DNA from: CAG-841 sp963656825
GTDB lineage: Bacteria > Bacillota > Clostridia > Oscillospirales > CAG-272
DNA length: 26,185 nt
Reading direction: 5' to 3'
Assembly (NCBI GenBank): GCA_963656825.1
Contig: CAVKJG010000027.1
Coordinates: forward strand, 1-26,185
This document shows, piece after piece, positions 14,832 through 22,718 of this stretch. A model generated the notes under the pieces. It made no database searches and was not told the DNA's origin. It was given only the letters and a program-made list of their open reading frames with translations. Each line of letters opens with the position of its first letter. The first letter of the stretch is position 1. The translations under genes were made by a program, and so were the position numbers.

Positions 14832-17471
14832 TTAATTTTTATATTTTTTAATTGAAGCTCTTACCAAAGCAAGTTTTTCTTCATATCCGGCGCGTTTTGC
14901 GCGTTCCGCTTCAACGACAGCCGCAGGCGCTTTTGCAACAAAGCCTTCGTTTGAAAGCTTTGCGTCTATGCGCGCGATCTCGCCCTCAAACTTCTTTTCC
15001 TCCGCGGAAAGACGCGCGATTTCCGCATCTATATCGACCATTTCGGCAAGAGGAATGAAAATCTTTGCTCTGTCCGCAACTATGGCTATTGCCGTGTCGT
15101 CGTGGAAATCGTCTGCGTATTCTACGCCAGAAGCCTGAGCAAGCTTTTCAAAGAAAGGCGAAGCCGACGCATTGAATACGTTCTTTTCGGATGAAACGAT
15201 TATCATTTTCGCTTTTCTTGACGGCGGAACGTTCATTTCGGCGCGGCGGGCTCTCACAGCCTTGACGGCTGAAATTATAAGCTCCATACCGTCGGCGTCG
15301 GCAGCGAAGGTCGGAATGTTTTCCGCTTTCGGATAGCCTGTTATCACGATGCTTTCGCCTTCGTGCGGAAGCTGCTGCCATATCGTTTCCGTTATAAACG
15401 GCATAAACGGGTGGAGAAGCTCCGTGAGCGTGCGCAGAACAAACGAAAGCACGCGGCAGGCGTTTGTATGTGATGTACCTTCCTTATCGAAAAGGCGCGG
15501 CTTTATAAGCTCTACGTACCAATCGCAGAATGTTCCCCAGAAGAAATCGTAAAGCTTGCCGAGCGCGATTCCGAGCTCGTATTTGTCAAGATTTTCGCAG
15601 ACCTCGCCCGTAAGCTCGGAAAGTCTTGTAAGAATCCACTTGTCCTCTGTTCCGAGCCTATCGGCAGAGGGAAGAGTCGTGTCGGTAAGGTCGTCCGGAA
15701 TGTTCATCAGAGCAAAACGGGCGGCGTTCCATATTTTGTTTGTGAAGTTTCTTGCGGACTCTATCTTTTCGTCGGAGAAACGCATATCGTTGCCGGGAGA
15801 GTTGCCCGTGAGAAGCGCAAAGCGGAGAGCGTCCGCGCCGCACTTGTCGATTATCTCAAGCGGATCTATACCGTTGCCGAGCGACTTTGACATCTTGCGT
15901 CCCTGAGCGTCGCGGACAAGACCGTGAATCATAACGTGATCGAAGGGCTTTTCGTTCATACAATACATACCCATGGTTATCATTCTCGAAACCCAGAAGG
16001 TGATTATATCGTATCCCGTGATAAGAACCGACGTCGGATAGAAATATTCAAGATCCTCGGTTTTGTTTGGCCAGCCGAGCGTTGAGAACGGCCAGAGAGC
16101 AGACGAAAACCATGTATCAAGTACGTCCTCGTCCTGATGAATGTGCGTTCCCTTGCACTTCGGGCAGACAGTAACGTCCGTTTCGGAAACAATCGTTTCG
16201 CCGCAGTCGTCGCAGTAATACGCGGGAATTCTGTGTCCCCACCAGAGCTGACGCGAAATGCACCAATCGTGGATGCCGTTCATCCAGTTCATATATATTT
16301 TCGAGAAGCGGTCAGGAATGAAGTCTATTGACCCATTTTCAACGACCTCGATGGCTTTCTTTGCGAGAGGAGCCATTTTCACAAACCACTGTCTTGACGC
16401 GAGCGGTTCGACGACCGTTCCGCAACGACAGCAATGACCCACGGAATGAGTGTATTTTTCTATCTTTACAAGGTAACCCTGCGCTTCGAGGTCGGCAACG
16501 ATCTGCTTTCTCGCTTCGTAGCGGTCAAGTCCGGCATATTTGCCGCCTTCTTCGGTTATTTTGCCCTTTGTGTCGATAACGAGTATCGTATCGAGGTTAT
16601 GGCGCGCGCCGACTTCAAAGTCGTTGGGGTCGTGCGCGGGAGTTATCTTTACCGCTCCCGTGCCGAAGTCCTTTTCGACGTATTCGTCCGCGATAACGGG
16701 AATTTCTCTGCCTACGAGCGGAAGAATAAGCTTTTTGCCGATTTTGTCCTTATAGCGCTCGTCTTCGGGATTTACCGCGACGGCGGTATCGCCGAGCAGC
16801 GTTTCGGGACGCGTGGTCGCGATGATTATTTCGCCGCTGCCGTCGGCATACGGATAGCGGATATGCCAGAATGCGCCCTCTTTGTCGCTGTGTTCGACCT
16901 CGGCGTCGGAAAGAGCGGTTTCACAGCGGGGGCAGATGTTGCTTATACGGAAGCCTCTGTAAATGAGTCCGTCGTTGTAGAGAGAAACGAAGACTTTCTT
17001 TACCGCGGCGGAAAGATTTTCGTCCATAGTGAAGCGTTCTCTTGTCCAGTCGCACGACGAGCCGAGCGCTTTGAGCTGCGAAATTATGCGATTGCCGTAT
17101 TTGCGCTTCCATTCCCAGACGGTATCTACGAATTTCTCTCTGCCGAGGTCATAGCGTGAAAGACCTTTTTCCTTGCGGAGCATTTCTTCGACCTTTATCT
17201 GCGTGGCTATGCCGGCGTGGTCCGTTCCGGGAACCCAGAGCGTGCAGAAGCCCTGCATTCTCTTGTATCTTATGATCGTATCCTGCATAGATTCGTCGAG
17301 GGCGTGTCCCATATGGAGCTGACCCGTGACGTTCGGGGGCGGGATAACGATGGTAAAGTGCTGTTTGTTTTTGTCGGGCGAGGGAGTGAAATATCCCTTT
17401 TCGCACCACTTTTCGTAAAGCGGAGCTTCGATTTCGCCCGGATTGTAGCTTTTTGAAAGTTCTCTTGGCAT
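14832..17471 (-). CDS. valS: Valyl-tRNA synthetase
   Basis: An 879-residue class I synthetase, the usual bacterial length, charging tRNA-Val with valine. Visible are the HIGH signature as HMGH (53-56, in PPPNVTGQLHMGH), the editing (CP1) domain (ATTRPETLLGDTAVAVNPED), Cys-rich zinc-like motifs (CPRC, CCRCG, CDDCG), KMSKS (526-530), the anticodon-binding region (SSCDW, FCDWYVELIKPRL) and the C-terminal coiled coil (about 815-879) that contacts the tRNA. The start is ATG at 17471, 75 bases after the kinase-like gene. No T-box leader is present in that short gap, unlike many Firmicute valS genes; transcription probably comes from the promoter at 18522-18550. Confidence 0.97.
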   Translation of the reverse strand: MPRELSKSYNPGEIEAPLYEKWCEKGYFTPSPDKNKQHFTIVIPPPNVTGQLHMGHALDESMQDTIIRYKRMQGFCTLWVPGTDHAGIATQIKVEEMLRKEKGLSRYDLGREKFVDTVWEWKRKYGNRIISQLKALGSSCDWTRERFTMDENLSAAVKKVFVSLYNDGLIYRGFRISNICPRCETALSDAEVEHSDKEGAFWHIRYPYADGSGEIIIATTRPETLLGDTAVAVNPEDERYKDKIGKKLILPLVGREIPVIADEYVEKDFGTGAVKITPAHDPNDFEVGARHNLDTILVIDTKGKITEEGGKYAGLDRYEARKQIVADLEAQGYLVKIEKYTHSVGHCCRCGTVVEPLASRQWFVKMAPLAKKAIEVVENGSIDFIPDRFSKIYMNWMNGIHDWCISRQLWWGHRIPAYYCDDCGETIVSETDVTVCPKCKGTHIHQDEDVLDTWFSSALWPFSTLGWPNKTEDLEYFYPTSVLITGYDIITFWVSRMITMGMYCMNEKPFDHVMIHGLVRDAQGRKMSKSLGNGIDPLEIIDKCGADALRFALLTGNSPGNDMRFSDEKIESARNFTNKIWNAARFALMNIPDDLTDTTLPSADRLGTEDKWILTRLSELTGEVCENLDKYELGIALGKLYDFFWGTFCDWYVELIKPRLFDKEGTSHTNACRVLSFVLRTLTELLHPFMPFITETIWQQLPHEGESIVITGYPKAENIPTFAADADGMELIISAVKAVRARRAEMNVPPSRKAKMIIVSSEKNVFNASASPFFEKLAQASGVEYADDFHDDTAIAIVADRAKIFIPLAEMVDIDAEIARLSAEEKKFEGEIARIDAKLSNEGFVAKAPAAVVEAERAKRAGYEEKLALVRASIKKYKN

Positions 17472-17546
17472 GATGTATTAAACCTCTGATTAAAAATTAT
17501 TTTGAAAAATTCAGCTTTTGTTATTCTGCGGGGACGAACGCGCTTC

Positions 17547-18488
17547 TCAGCCGAGAATAAGACATTCGGAGCCCCTCGGGACAGCAAACCGGATCGCCTC
17601 CGGCACTGCCTGTATATCTATGCTTTTGAGGCGGATTATTTCGCCGTCAAAGCAGACGCCGACATCTTCCTTTGCCTCAAAGCGTATATGCCTGCATTTT
17701 TTGTATGTTATGAAATCAAACGGTTCTTTGCGGATTATGTGTGTGCCTTTTTTGTAGTCCTTTATAAGAGATATGAATTTAGGCTTTGATATTTTTTCGA
17801 CGACGCACGCGTCGATAAGACCGTCGTTGAGCTTTGCGAGCGGAGCGGCGCAGAAGCCTCCGCCGTAGATTCTTGCGTTTCCGAACGCGCAGAGAAGAAA
17901 ATTCTTTTCAAGCGCGGGCTCGTCGTCGAATTTTATCGAGTAATTGTTTCCGAAACGACCGAAAAACGCGGAAATAACGCCGAGCGGATATGCTATGCCG
18001 TTGGGTACGTTTACCCTTGAACGTATGCTTTTCGTTTTTTCGACGACGGAACAGTCGAAACCGATATTGAGAACGTTAAGACAATACTTTTCGTTGAATT
18101 TTATAAGGTCGAATTTTTCCGCCGCTCCGCAGAGCTGGGCTTCGATGCTCATAAAAGCGCCGTGATTTGAAAACGATTTTATAAAATCGTTTCCCGTTCC
18201 GGCAGGGACTGCCGCAATTTCCGCGTTTTCAAAGCCGACGGCTCCGTTTACGACCTCGTTCAAGGTCCCGTCGCCTCCGCAGGCGTAAAATCTTGTTTTG
18301 CGATTCGGATTTGCCTCGCACTCTCTGCGGACGAAGTTTTCCGCGTCCGTAATGCCGGAGGTCAGATGTATTTCGTATTCGTCGCCTTGCTTTTCGCAGG
18401 CAAAACGGATATCCTCGACGAGTTTTTCCTTGTCGCGTCCGCCTCCCGCCACGGGATTTACTATAAAACAGTTATATAATGAATTCAT
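17547..18488 (-). CDS. Diacylglycerol/lipid kinase family protein (DAGK catalytic domain)
   Basis: A 313-residue protein with the N-terminal NPVAGGGR nucleotide motif, the GGDGT loop (71-75) and PAGTGNDF (95-102), which define the DAGK catalytic family (DgkB, YegS, BmrU). Members phosphorylate diacylglycerol or related lipids at the inner membrane face; the exact lipid cannot be told from sequence. The C-terminal beta-sandwich ends with a CFDGE pattern typical of the family. The ATG has AAGGTG upstream. It is the first gene behind a consensus promoter and is followed by valS. Confidence 0.88.
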   Translation of the reverse strand: MNSLYNCFIVNPVAGGGRDKEKLVEDIRFACEKQGDEYEIHLTSGITDAENFVRRECEANPNRKTRFYACGGDGTLNEVVNGAVGFENAEIAAVPAGTGNDFIKSFSNHGAFMSIEAQLCGAAEKFDLIKFNEKYCLNVLNIGFDCSVVEKTKSIRSRVNVPNGIAYPLGVISAFFGRFGNNYSIKFDDEPALEKNFLLCAFGNARIYGGGFCAAPLAKLNDGLIDACVVEKISKPKFISLIKDYKKGTHIIRKEPFDFITYKKCRHIRFEAKEDVGVCFDGEIIRLKSIDIQAVPEAIRFAVPRGSECLILG

Positions 18489-18521
18489 AAGCGCACCTTT
18501 GCTTTACTATACAATAAAAAC

Positions 18522-18550
18522 AGTATATCAATTAAAAGGGCTTGTGTCAA
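18522..18550 (-). promoter_or_regulatory. Consensus sigma-A promoter of the lipid kinase-valS unit
   Basis: On the minus strand TTGACA (18550-18545), a 17-bp spacer and TATACT (18527-18522). It lies 34 bp before the kinase start and about 70 bp from a divergent promoter. Confidence 0.85.
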
Positions 18551-18621
18551 GCGATTTTTGCCGATTCGGAGCGCAATGTCCGCCATTTTGACCGACGGAT
18601 AAATAATTTTTTGAAAAAGCA

Positions 18622-18650
18622 TTGAAAAAAATGAGCTTTTGATATATAAT
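18622..18650 (+). promoter_or_regulatory. Consensus sigma-A promoter of the small membrane protein
   Basis: TTGAAA (18622-18627), a 17-bp spacer and a perfect TATAAT (18645-18650), 33 bp before the ATG. Confidence 0.85.
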
Positions 18651-18683
18651 TACCGACGAATCACAGTTTACGGAGAATTATTT

Positions 18684-18920
18684 ATGAAAAGATTTTTTGC
18701 TGTTCTGACAGCGCTTATAATGATATTCACGCTTTTTTCAGCCGCTGCGCTCGCCGCCGGAACGGAAAGCACAAGTGTGACCGACAGAGCGGACGACCCC
18801 GCCTCTTACGACACCGAGGAGGGACTCAAAGTTCAGCGGTACATAATAATCGGGCTTATTGCGCTCGGACTTGTGACGGTCATCGTTATGGTGATAAAAA
18901 ATTATATATCGGGCAGATAA
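18684..18920 (+). CDS. Small exported membrane protein of unknown function
   Basis: A 78-residue protein with a Sec-type signal peptide (MKRFFAVLTALIMIF to AALAAG, cleavage near residue 25), a short acidic exposed segment (TDRADDPASYDTEEG) and one C-terminal TM helix (about 50-71) with a basic tail. The ATG at 18684 has GGAG eight bases upstream; the earlier in-frame ATG at 18639 precedes the promoter's -10 box and is rejected. It is strongly promoted. It resembles no named family that I recognise, and the nearby ZIP gene gives no clear hint. Confidence 0.75.
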   Translation: MKRFFAVLTALIMIFTLFSAAALAAGTESTSVTDRADDPASYDTEEGLKVQRYIIIGLIALGLVTVIVMVIKNYISGR

Positions 18921-18932
18921 ACCGATCGGTAT

Positions 18933-19019
18933 GCGCCGCCGTGGCATAAAAATGTTACGGCGGCGCTGTCGCGCGGGCTTCCTCCGGAATATATTGTAAG
19001 TGGACGGCTTCAACCGTCC
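18933..19019 (+). promoter_or_regulatory. Two hairpins between the small membrane gene and the ZIP gene
   Basis: A perfect 10-bp stem GCGCCGCCGT/ACGGCGGCGC (18933-18942 and 18957-18966) is followed by a 6-bp stem GGACGG/CCGTCC (19002-19007 and 19014-19019). Neither is followed by a T tract, so they are poor intrinsic terminators. They occupy most of the 127-base gap and could regulate the ZIP gene or stabilise the transcript. No known metal riboswitch was recognised. Confidence 0.4.
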
Positions 19020-19047
19020 GCGTCAATAAAACGATAGGTGGATATAT

Positions 19048-19806
19048 ATGAAGGAAGCTTTACTTATGACATTCGTCGGTACGGGTTTTATGCTTTTTAT
19101 GACCTGCGCCGGTGCTTTTACGGTGTTTATATTCGGAAAGGAAACAAAGCTGTCGGCGCAGAGGTTTATGTCCGGATTTTCGGGCGGAGTGATGATCGCC
19201 GCTTCCGTGTGGAGCATGATAATTCCGGCGCTTGACCTTTCGGATGGAAAATCCGGAGTGCCGGTAATATCGCTCGGAATAATATTCGGAGCGGCGACGA
19301 TAGCCGCAGCCGACGCATTGCTGTGCAAATACAAATTCGGCGCGGAGGACGCGTCGATGAAAAAACGTAATTCGCTTCTTACGCTTGCCGTTACGCTTCA
19401 CAATATTCCGGAGGGAATGGCTGTCGGACTTTCGTTTGCAATTGCGGCGAAAACGGGAGAATACGGCGCGGCGCTGACGCTTGCGCTCTGCATAGGAATA
19501 CAGAACTTTCCGGAGGGGGCGGCAATTTCGCTGCCGATGAGAAGAGAGGGAATGACAAAGCTCGGGGCTGCGCTGAAGGGCTGCTTTACGGGACTTGTCG
19601 AGCCGCCGGCAGCGCTTCTGGCTGTTATGCTTTCGAGGGCGTTTGCTTTTGTTATGCCGCTGATGCTCAGTCTTGCGGCAGGCGCTATGCTTTACGTCAC
19701 GGCGCAGGAGCTTATTCCGGAGTCAAGCGGCGGCGGAAAGCATGGCACGGCGGGACTTATTTTCGGATTTGTTATGATGTTTGCGCTTGACGTTCTGCTC
19801 GGATAG
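19048..19806 (+). CDS. ZIP-family divalent metal transporter
   Basis: A 252-residue membrane protein of about eight TM segments. The binuclear metal site motifs are HNIPEG (118-123) in TM4 and QNFPEG (152-157) in TM5, as in the GufA/ZupT branch. ZIP proteins move zinc, and often manganese or iron, into the cytosol; the ion here is not determined. The ATG has AGGTGGA upstream. No metal-responsive operator was recognised. The next gene, a lipoprotein, begins after 88 bases with no convincing terminator between. Confidence 0.92.
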   Translation: MKEALLMTFVGTGFMLFMTCAGAFTVFIFGKETKLSAQRFMSGFSGGVMIAASVWSMIIPALDLSDGKSGVPVISLGIIFGAATIAAADALLCKYKFGAEDASMKKRNSLLTLAVTLHNIPEGMAVGLSFAIAAKTGEYGAALTLALCIGIQNFPEGAAISLPMRREGMTKLGAALKGCFTGLVEPPAALLAVMLSRAFAFVMPLMLSLAAGAMLYVTAQELIPESSGGGKHGTAGLIFGFVMMFALDVLLG

Positions 19807-19894
19807 CCGGATCTGAAAAAATTTTTCCGTTTCGGTGAGATAATCGGGCGCGATGTGCGACTGATTGTTGCAAAGAAAATACGGAGGGATAATT

Positions 19895-20488
19895 ATGAAA
19901 AAAATCATTGCATTGATATTTGCGTGCGCATTATGTTTTCTTATGATATCGTGCGCAAAGAAAAACGGCGACGCTGCGGAGAGCACGTCGGGCGGCACGA
20001 CCTCTGTCACAACCGCTACCGAAACCACTACCGAAACGCAGGGCACGACTTCCGTGACAAAATCCGATGATGAAAAAAGCGAAATCAGCATTGCTGCGCC
20101 GAAAGTGATTTTTGTCACCGGCGGAAAAGAATATGAATGCACATACAGTGAAAAAGCGTCGTCTACCGTTGTCGGCGGCGGAACTACCGCCGTGATGTGC
20201 GGAAGAGCGATACTCGGCGGCTTCAAAAGGCAGACGCTTGTCGGGAAGATACCCGAAATCGCGATGGGAGACACCGCATATATAACGTCGGACGGCAAGC
20301 GACTCGAAAACGCAACGCTCAGTCTTTACAATGCGGATTCGGACGGGGGCGAAGGCGAGAGAGTAAGCATATCCGAGCTTTCCGGCAAAATAAAGGGCGG
20401 AAATTATATTGCCGAGCTTTTTATAACAAAGAGCGCCGACGACGGCTCGTCCGTGACGTTTGCCTTCTATGTGCTTCTGAAAGGCTGA
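19895..20488 (+). CDS. Lipoprotein of unknown function
   Basis: A 197-residue exported protein with a lipobox near residue 20 (FLMISC). A Thr/Ser/Glu-rich spacer (TTSVTTATETTTETQGTT) typical of Gram-positive surface lipoproteins leads to a compact domain of about 130 residues beginning APKVIFVTGGKEYECTYSE and ending FAFYVLLKG, probably beta-rich. No family is recognised. The ATG at 19895 has GGAGGG seven bases upstream. Being next to the ZIP gene could suggest a metal-related role, but no His- or Cys-rich site supports it. A strong terminator follows. Confidence 0.8.
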   Translation: MKKIIALIFACALCFLMISCAKKNGDAAESTSGGTTSVTTATETTTETQGTTSVTKSDDEKSEISIAAPKVIFVTGGKEYECTYSEKASSTVVGGGTTAVMCGRAILGGFKRQTLVGKIPEIAMGDTAYITSDGKRLENATLSLYNADSDGGEGERVSISELSGKIKGGNYIAELFITKSADDGSSVTFAFYVLLKG

Positions 20489-20504
20489 CATTGCGACTTT
20501 ATAC

Positions 20505-20534
20505 AAGCGCGTGGGATAAAATCCCGCGCGTTTT
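20505..20534 (+). terminator. Intrinsic terminator after the unknown lipoprotein
   Basis: GCGCGTGGGAT, a 3-nt loop and ATCCCGCGCG form a stem with one G-T pair, followed by TTTTATTTTATTTT. It sits 16 bases after the lipoprotein stop. Confidence 0.9.
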
Positions 20535-20548
20535 ATTTTATTTTACTA

Positions 20549-20577
20549 TTGCAATAATCGGTTATATGATGTATTAT
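20549..20577 (+). promoter_or_regulatory. Sigma-A type promoter of the MATE-cyclophilin unit
   Basis: TTGCAA (20549-20554), a 17-bp spacer and TATTAT (20572-20577), 37 bp before the GTG start. Confidence 0.65.
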
Positions 20578-20614
20578 AGTGTGGTAATTTGAAAAAACAG
20601 AAAGGATTTCTTTT

Positions 20615-22009
20615 GTGAGAAAAGCAAGATATGAAATAGATATGACGCGCGGACCGCTTTTCGGCAAGCTGATAAGCTTTTCCGTGCCGCTTATGCTTAC
20701 AGGTATTCTGCAGCTTCTTTACAACGCCGCGGATATGATTGTCGTGGGCAAATACGGAAGCGATACGTCGCTTGCCGCGGTCGGCTCTACGGGATCGCTT
20801 ATAAATCTTATAGTAAACGTTCTTATGGGTATGTCGGTCGGAGCGGGCGTTGTCGTGGCGAACGCAATCGGAGCGGGCAACAGAGAAAAAGCCTCCCGTG
20901 CGACTCATACGGCGATATTCATAAGCGTGATTTTCGGAATCGGCGTTGGCATATTCGGCGTGTTTATGGCAAGACCGCTTCTTGAAATAATGAAAAGTCC
21001 GGAGGACGTTATAGATCTGTCCGCGCTTTATGTCAAAATATATTTTGCCGGACTTCCGGTAACGATGCTTTACAACTTCGGCTCGTCCATACTTCGTGCG
21101 ACGGGCGATACGAAGCGTCCGCTTTATTTTCTGATTCTTTCCGGAATGGTGAACGTGGTGCTGAACCTTGTTTTCGTAATAGTCTTCAAAATGGACGTTG
21201 CGGGAGTTGCGATAGCCACGGTCATTTCAACGGCGATATCGGCGACGCTTGTAACGATATGCCTTATGAGGAGCGACGGTCCGTGCAGACTTTATATAAA
21301 GAAGCTCCGCATATACGGAAAAGAGCTTCTCGATATGCTGAAAATAGGACTTCCTGCCGGACTTCAGGGCTCGGTGTTCTCGATATCGAACGTAATAATT
21401 CAGTCGTCGATAAACTCGTTCGGCTCGATAACAATGGCGGGAAGCGCGGCGGCAAACAGTCTTGAAGGCTTTGTGTATACGTCGATGAACGCCGTTTATC
21501 AGGCGGGACTTACGTTTACAGGTCAGAATGTCGGCGCAAAGCAGTACAAGAGAATAAATACCATATGCGCGCAGAGCCTTATAATAGTTACCGTTGTGGG
21601 CATAGTCGGCGGAATAGGAGTATATCTGCTCGGCGAGCCGCTTGTCGGAATTTACGACAGCAATCCCACGGTAATTTCCGAGGGGCTGAAACGACTCGGA
21701 ATCATATCGGTTACGTATTTTATCTGCGGAGCAATGGATCTGATGGTCGGAATGATGCGCGGTATGGGAAAATCGCTTATGCCTATGATAGTTACGGTGG
21801 TCGGCGTGTGCGGAGTGAGAATTGTATGGATATACACCGTCTTTGCGTATTATCACTCGCTTTTCTGGCTGTATGTTTCATATCCGGTATCGTGGATAGC
21901 AACTCTTTTCATACACTGCATATGCTACTTTGTCGTAAGGAACAGGCTTCCGAAGGAAAATATGCCCCGTGACGACGAAATAAAACAAGCGGAGGGAATA
22001 AACTCATGA
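20615..22009 (+). CDS. MATE-family efflux transporter
   Basis: A 464-residue, 12-TM cation-coupled exporter with two MatE repeats (about 15-175 and 240-400). The start DMTRGPLFGKLISFSVPLM, the LYNAADMIVVGKYG motif and the matching second-half motif LTFTGQNVGAKQYKR are typical of the NorM/DinF superfamily in Firmicutes. Substrates are usually cationic drugs or toxins; the one here is unknown. The start is GTG at 20615 with AAAGGA eight bases upstream. The stop overlaps the cyclophilin start by four bases (ATGA, 22006-22009). Confidence 0.93.
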   Translation: MRKARYEIDMTRGPLFGKLISFSVPLMLTGILQLLYNAADMIVVGKYGSDTSLAAVGSTGSLINLIVNVLMGMSVGAGVVVANAIGAGNREKASRATHTAIFISVIFGIGVGIFGVFMARPLLEIMKSPEDVIDLSALYVKIYFAGLPVTMLYNFGSSILRATGDTKRPLYFLILSGMVNVVLNLVFVIVFKMDVAGVAIATVISTAISATLVTICLMRSDGPCRLYIKKLRIYGKELLDMLKIGLPAGLQGSVFSISNVIIQSSINSFGSITMAGSAAANSLEGFVYTSMNAVYQAGLTFTGQNVGAKQYKRINTICAQSLIIVTVVGIVGGIGVYLLGEPLVGIYDSNPTVISEGLKRLGIISVTYFICGAMDLMVGMMRGMGKSLMPMIVTVVGVCGVRIVWIYTVFAYYHSLFWLYVSYPVSWIATLFIHCICYFVVRNRLPKENMPRDDEIKQAEGINS

Positions 22010-22482
22010 AAACGGCAATAATCGAAATGGAAAACGGAAAAGCAATGACGCTGGAGCTTTATCCGGAAAAAGCGCCGATAACGGTTGAAAACTTTGAAAA
22101 GCTTGCCTCTTCCGGCTTTTATGACGGACTTATTTTTCATCGCGTTATAAAAGGCTTTATGATTCAGGGCGGAGATCCGACGGGGACGGGAATGGGCGGT
22201 CCCGGCTGGCAGATAAAAGGCGAATTTTCCGCAAACGGCGTGAAAAACGACTTGAAGCACACGCGCGGAGTGATATCGATGGCACGCTCGCGTCATCCCG
22301 ATTCGGCGGGCTCTCAGTTCTTTATCATGCACGAGGACGCGCCTCATCTTGACGGTCAGTACGCGGCGTTCGGGAAGATGACTGACGGCTTTGACTGTCT
22401 TGATGAAATAGCCTGCGCAAAAACCGATTATGCGGACAAGCCCCTTTCGGAGCAGAAGATAAAGAAAGTGACCGTAAAGTAA
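22006..22482 (+). CDS. Cyclophilin-type peptidyl-prolyl cis-trans isomerase
   Basis: A 158-residue single-domain cyclophilin with the catalytic block FHRVIKGFMIQGGD (44-57), SQFFIM and HLDGQYAAFGKM. It has no signal peptide, so it acts in the cytosol as a protein-folding helper. A His replaces the Trp that binds cyclosporin in the human enzyme, as is common in bacteria. GGAGGG lies upstream of the ATG, within the end of the MATE gene. Confidence 0.95.
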   Translation: MKTAIIEMENGKAMTLELYPEKAPITVENFEKLASSGFYDGLIFHRVIKGFMIQGGDPTGTGMGGPGWQIKGEFSANGVKNDLKHTRGVISMARSRHPDSAGSQFFIMHEDAPHLDGQYAAFGKMTDGFDCLDEIACAKTDYADKPLSEQKIKKVTVK

Positions 22483-22491
22483 TATTTTCTC

Positions 22492-22520
22492 TTGACTTTT
22501 GATCTGACTTATAGTAAAAT
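22492..22520 (+). promoter_or_regulatory. Sigma-A type promoter of the Na/Pi cotransporter leader
   Basis: TTGACT (22492-22497), a 17-bp spacer and TAAAAT (22515-22520). The start of transcription would be near 22527, giving a leader of about 190 nt before the cotransporter. Confidence 0.75.
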
Positions 22521-22558
22521 ACAATCAGTTTGAAAGTAAAAAAGAAAAAAAGGGCTTA

Positions 22559-22615
22559 ATGAAAATGGTTGATGAAAAACGTGAGGGAATATTTATAAAA
22601 ATCGTTTTGATTTGA
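22559..22615 (+). CDS. Candidate 18-residue leader peptide
   Basis: An ATG at 22559, a few bases after AAAAAGGG, opens 18 codons ending in TGA at 22613 (MKMVDEKREGIFIKIVLI). It ends seven bases before the terminator stem. No run of one amino acid would sense starvation. It may be a true leader ORF or chance. Confidence 0.35.
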   Translation: MKMVDEKREGIFIKIVLI

Positions 22616-22621
22616 TCATAT

Positions 22622-22667
22622 GCACCGGAGCCGACAGAAAAATCATGTCGGTTCGGGTGCTTTTTTT
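22622..22667 (+). terminator. Strong terminator or attenuator in the Na/Pi cotransporter leader
   Basis: Arms 22622-22636 (GCACCGGAGCCGACA) and 22646-22660 pair over 15 positions with one mismatch and one G-T, around a 9-nt loop, and seven T follow. It may end the MATE-cyclophilin transcript. As a promoter lies between, it can also act as an attenuator of the cotransporter gene or end a short RNA of about 140 nt. Confidence 0.88.
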
Positions 22668-22710
22668 ATCGACGGACGGTTGCGGTGGCAACCGCAGACG
22701 TTTGCCCGAA
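22652..22710 (+). promoter_or_regulatory. Competing hairpins before the Na/Pi cotransporter Shine-Dalgarno
   Basis: CGGTTGC (22677-22683) pairs with GCAACCG (22688-22694), or TGCGGT (22681-22686) with ACCGCA (22691-22696); the two exclude each other. In addition the terminator 3' arm TTCGGGT (22652-22658) can pair with GCCCGAA (22704-22710), which abuts GGAG of the Shine-Dalgarno, an arrangement expected of an antiterminator. No known riboswitch class was recognised. Confidence 0.45.
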
Positions 22711-22718
22711 GGAGAGAT

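Noticed and set aside
16434..17159. 241-codon plus-strand frame inside valS
   Set aside because: It is antisense to valS, whose motifs and length are standard.
17472..17546. T-box leader before valS
   Set aside because: The gap is only 75 bases with no T-box sequence or specifier stem.
18921..19047. Manganese (yybP-ykoY) or NiCo riboswitch before the ZIP gene
   Set aside because: The hairpins do not carry the conserved loop sequences I know for these classes.
21227..21856. 209-codon minus-strand frame inside the MATE gene
   Set aside because: It is a shadow frame with Arg/His/Tyr-rich nonsense composition.
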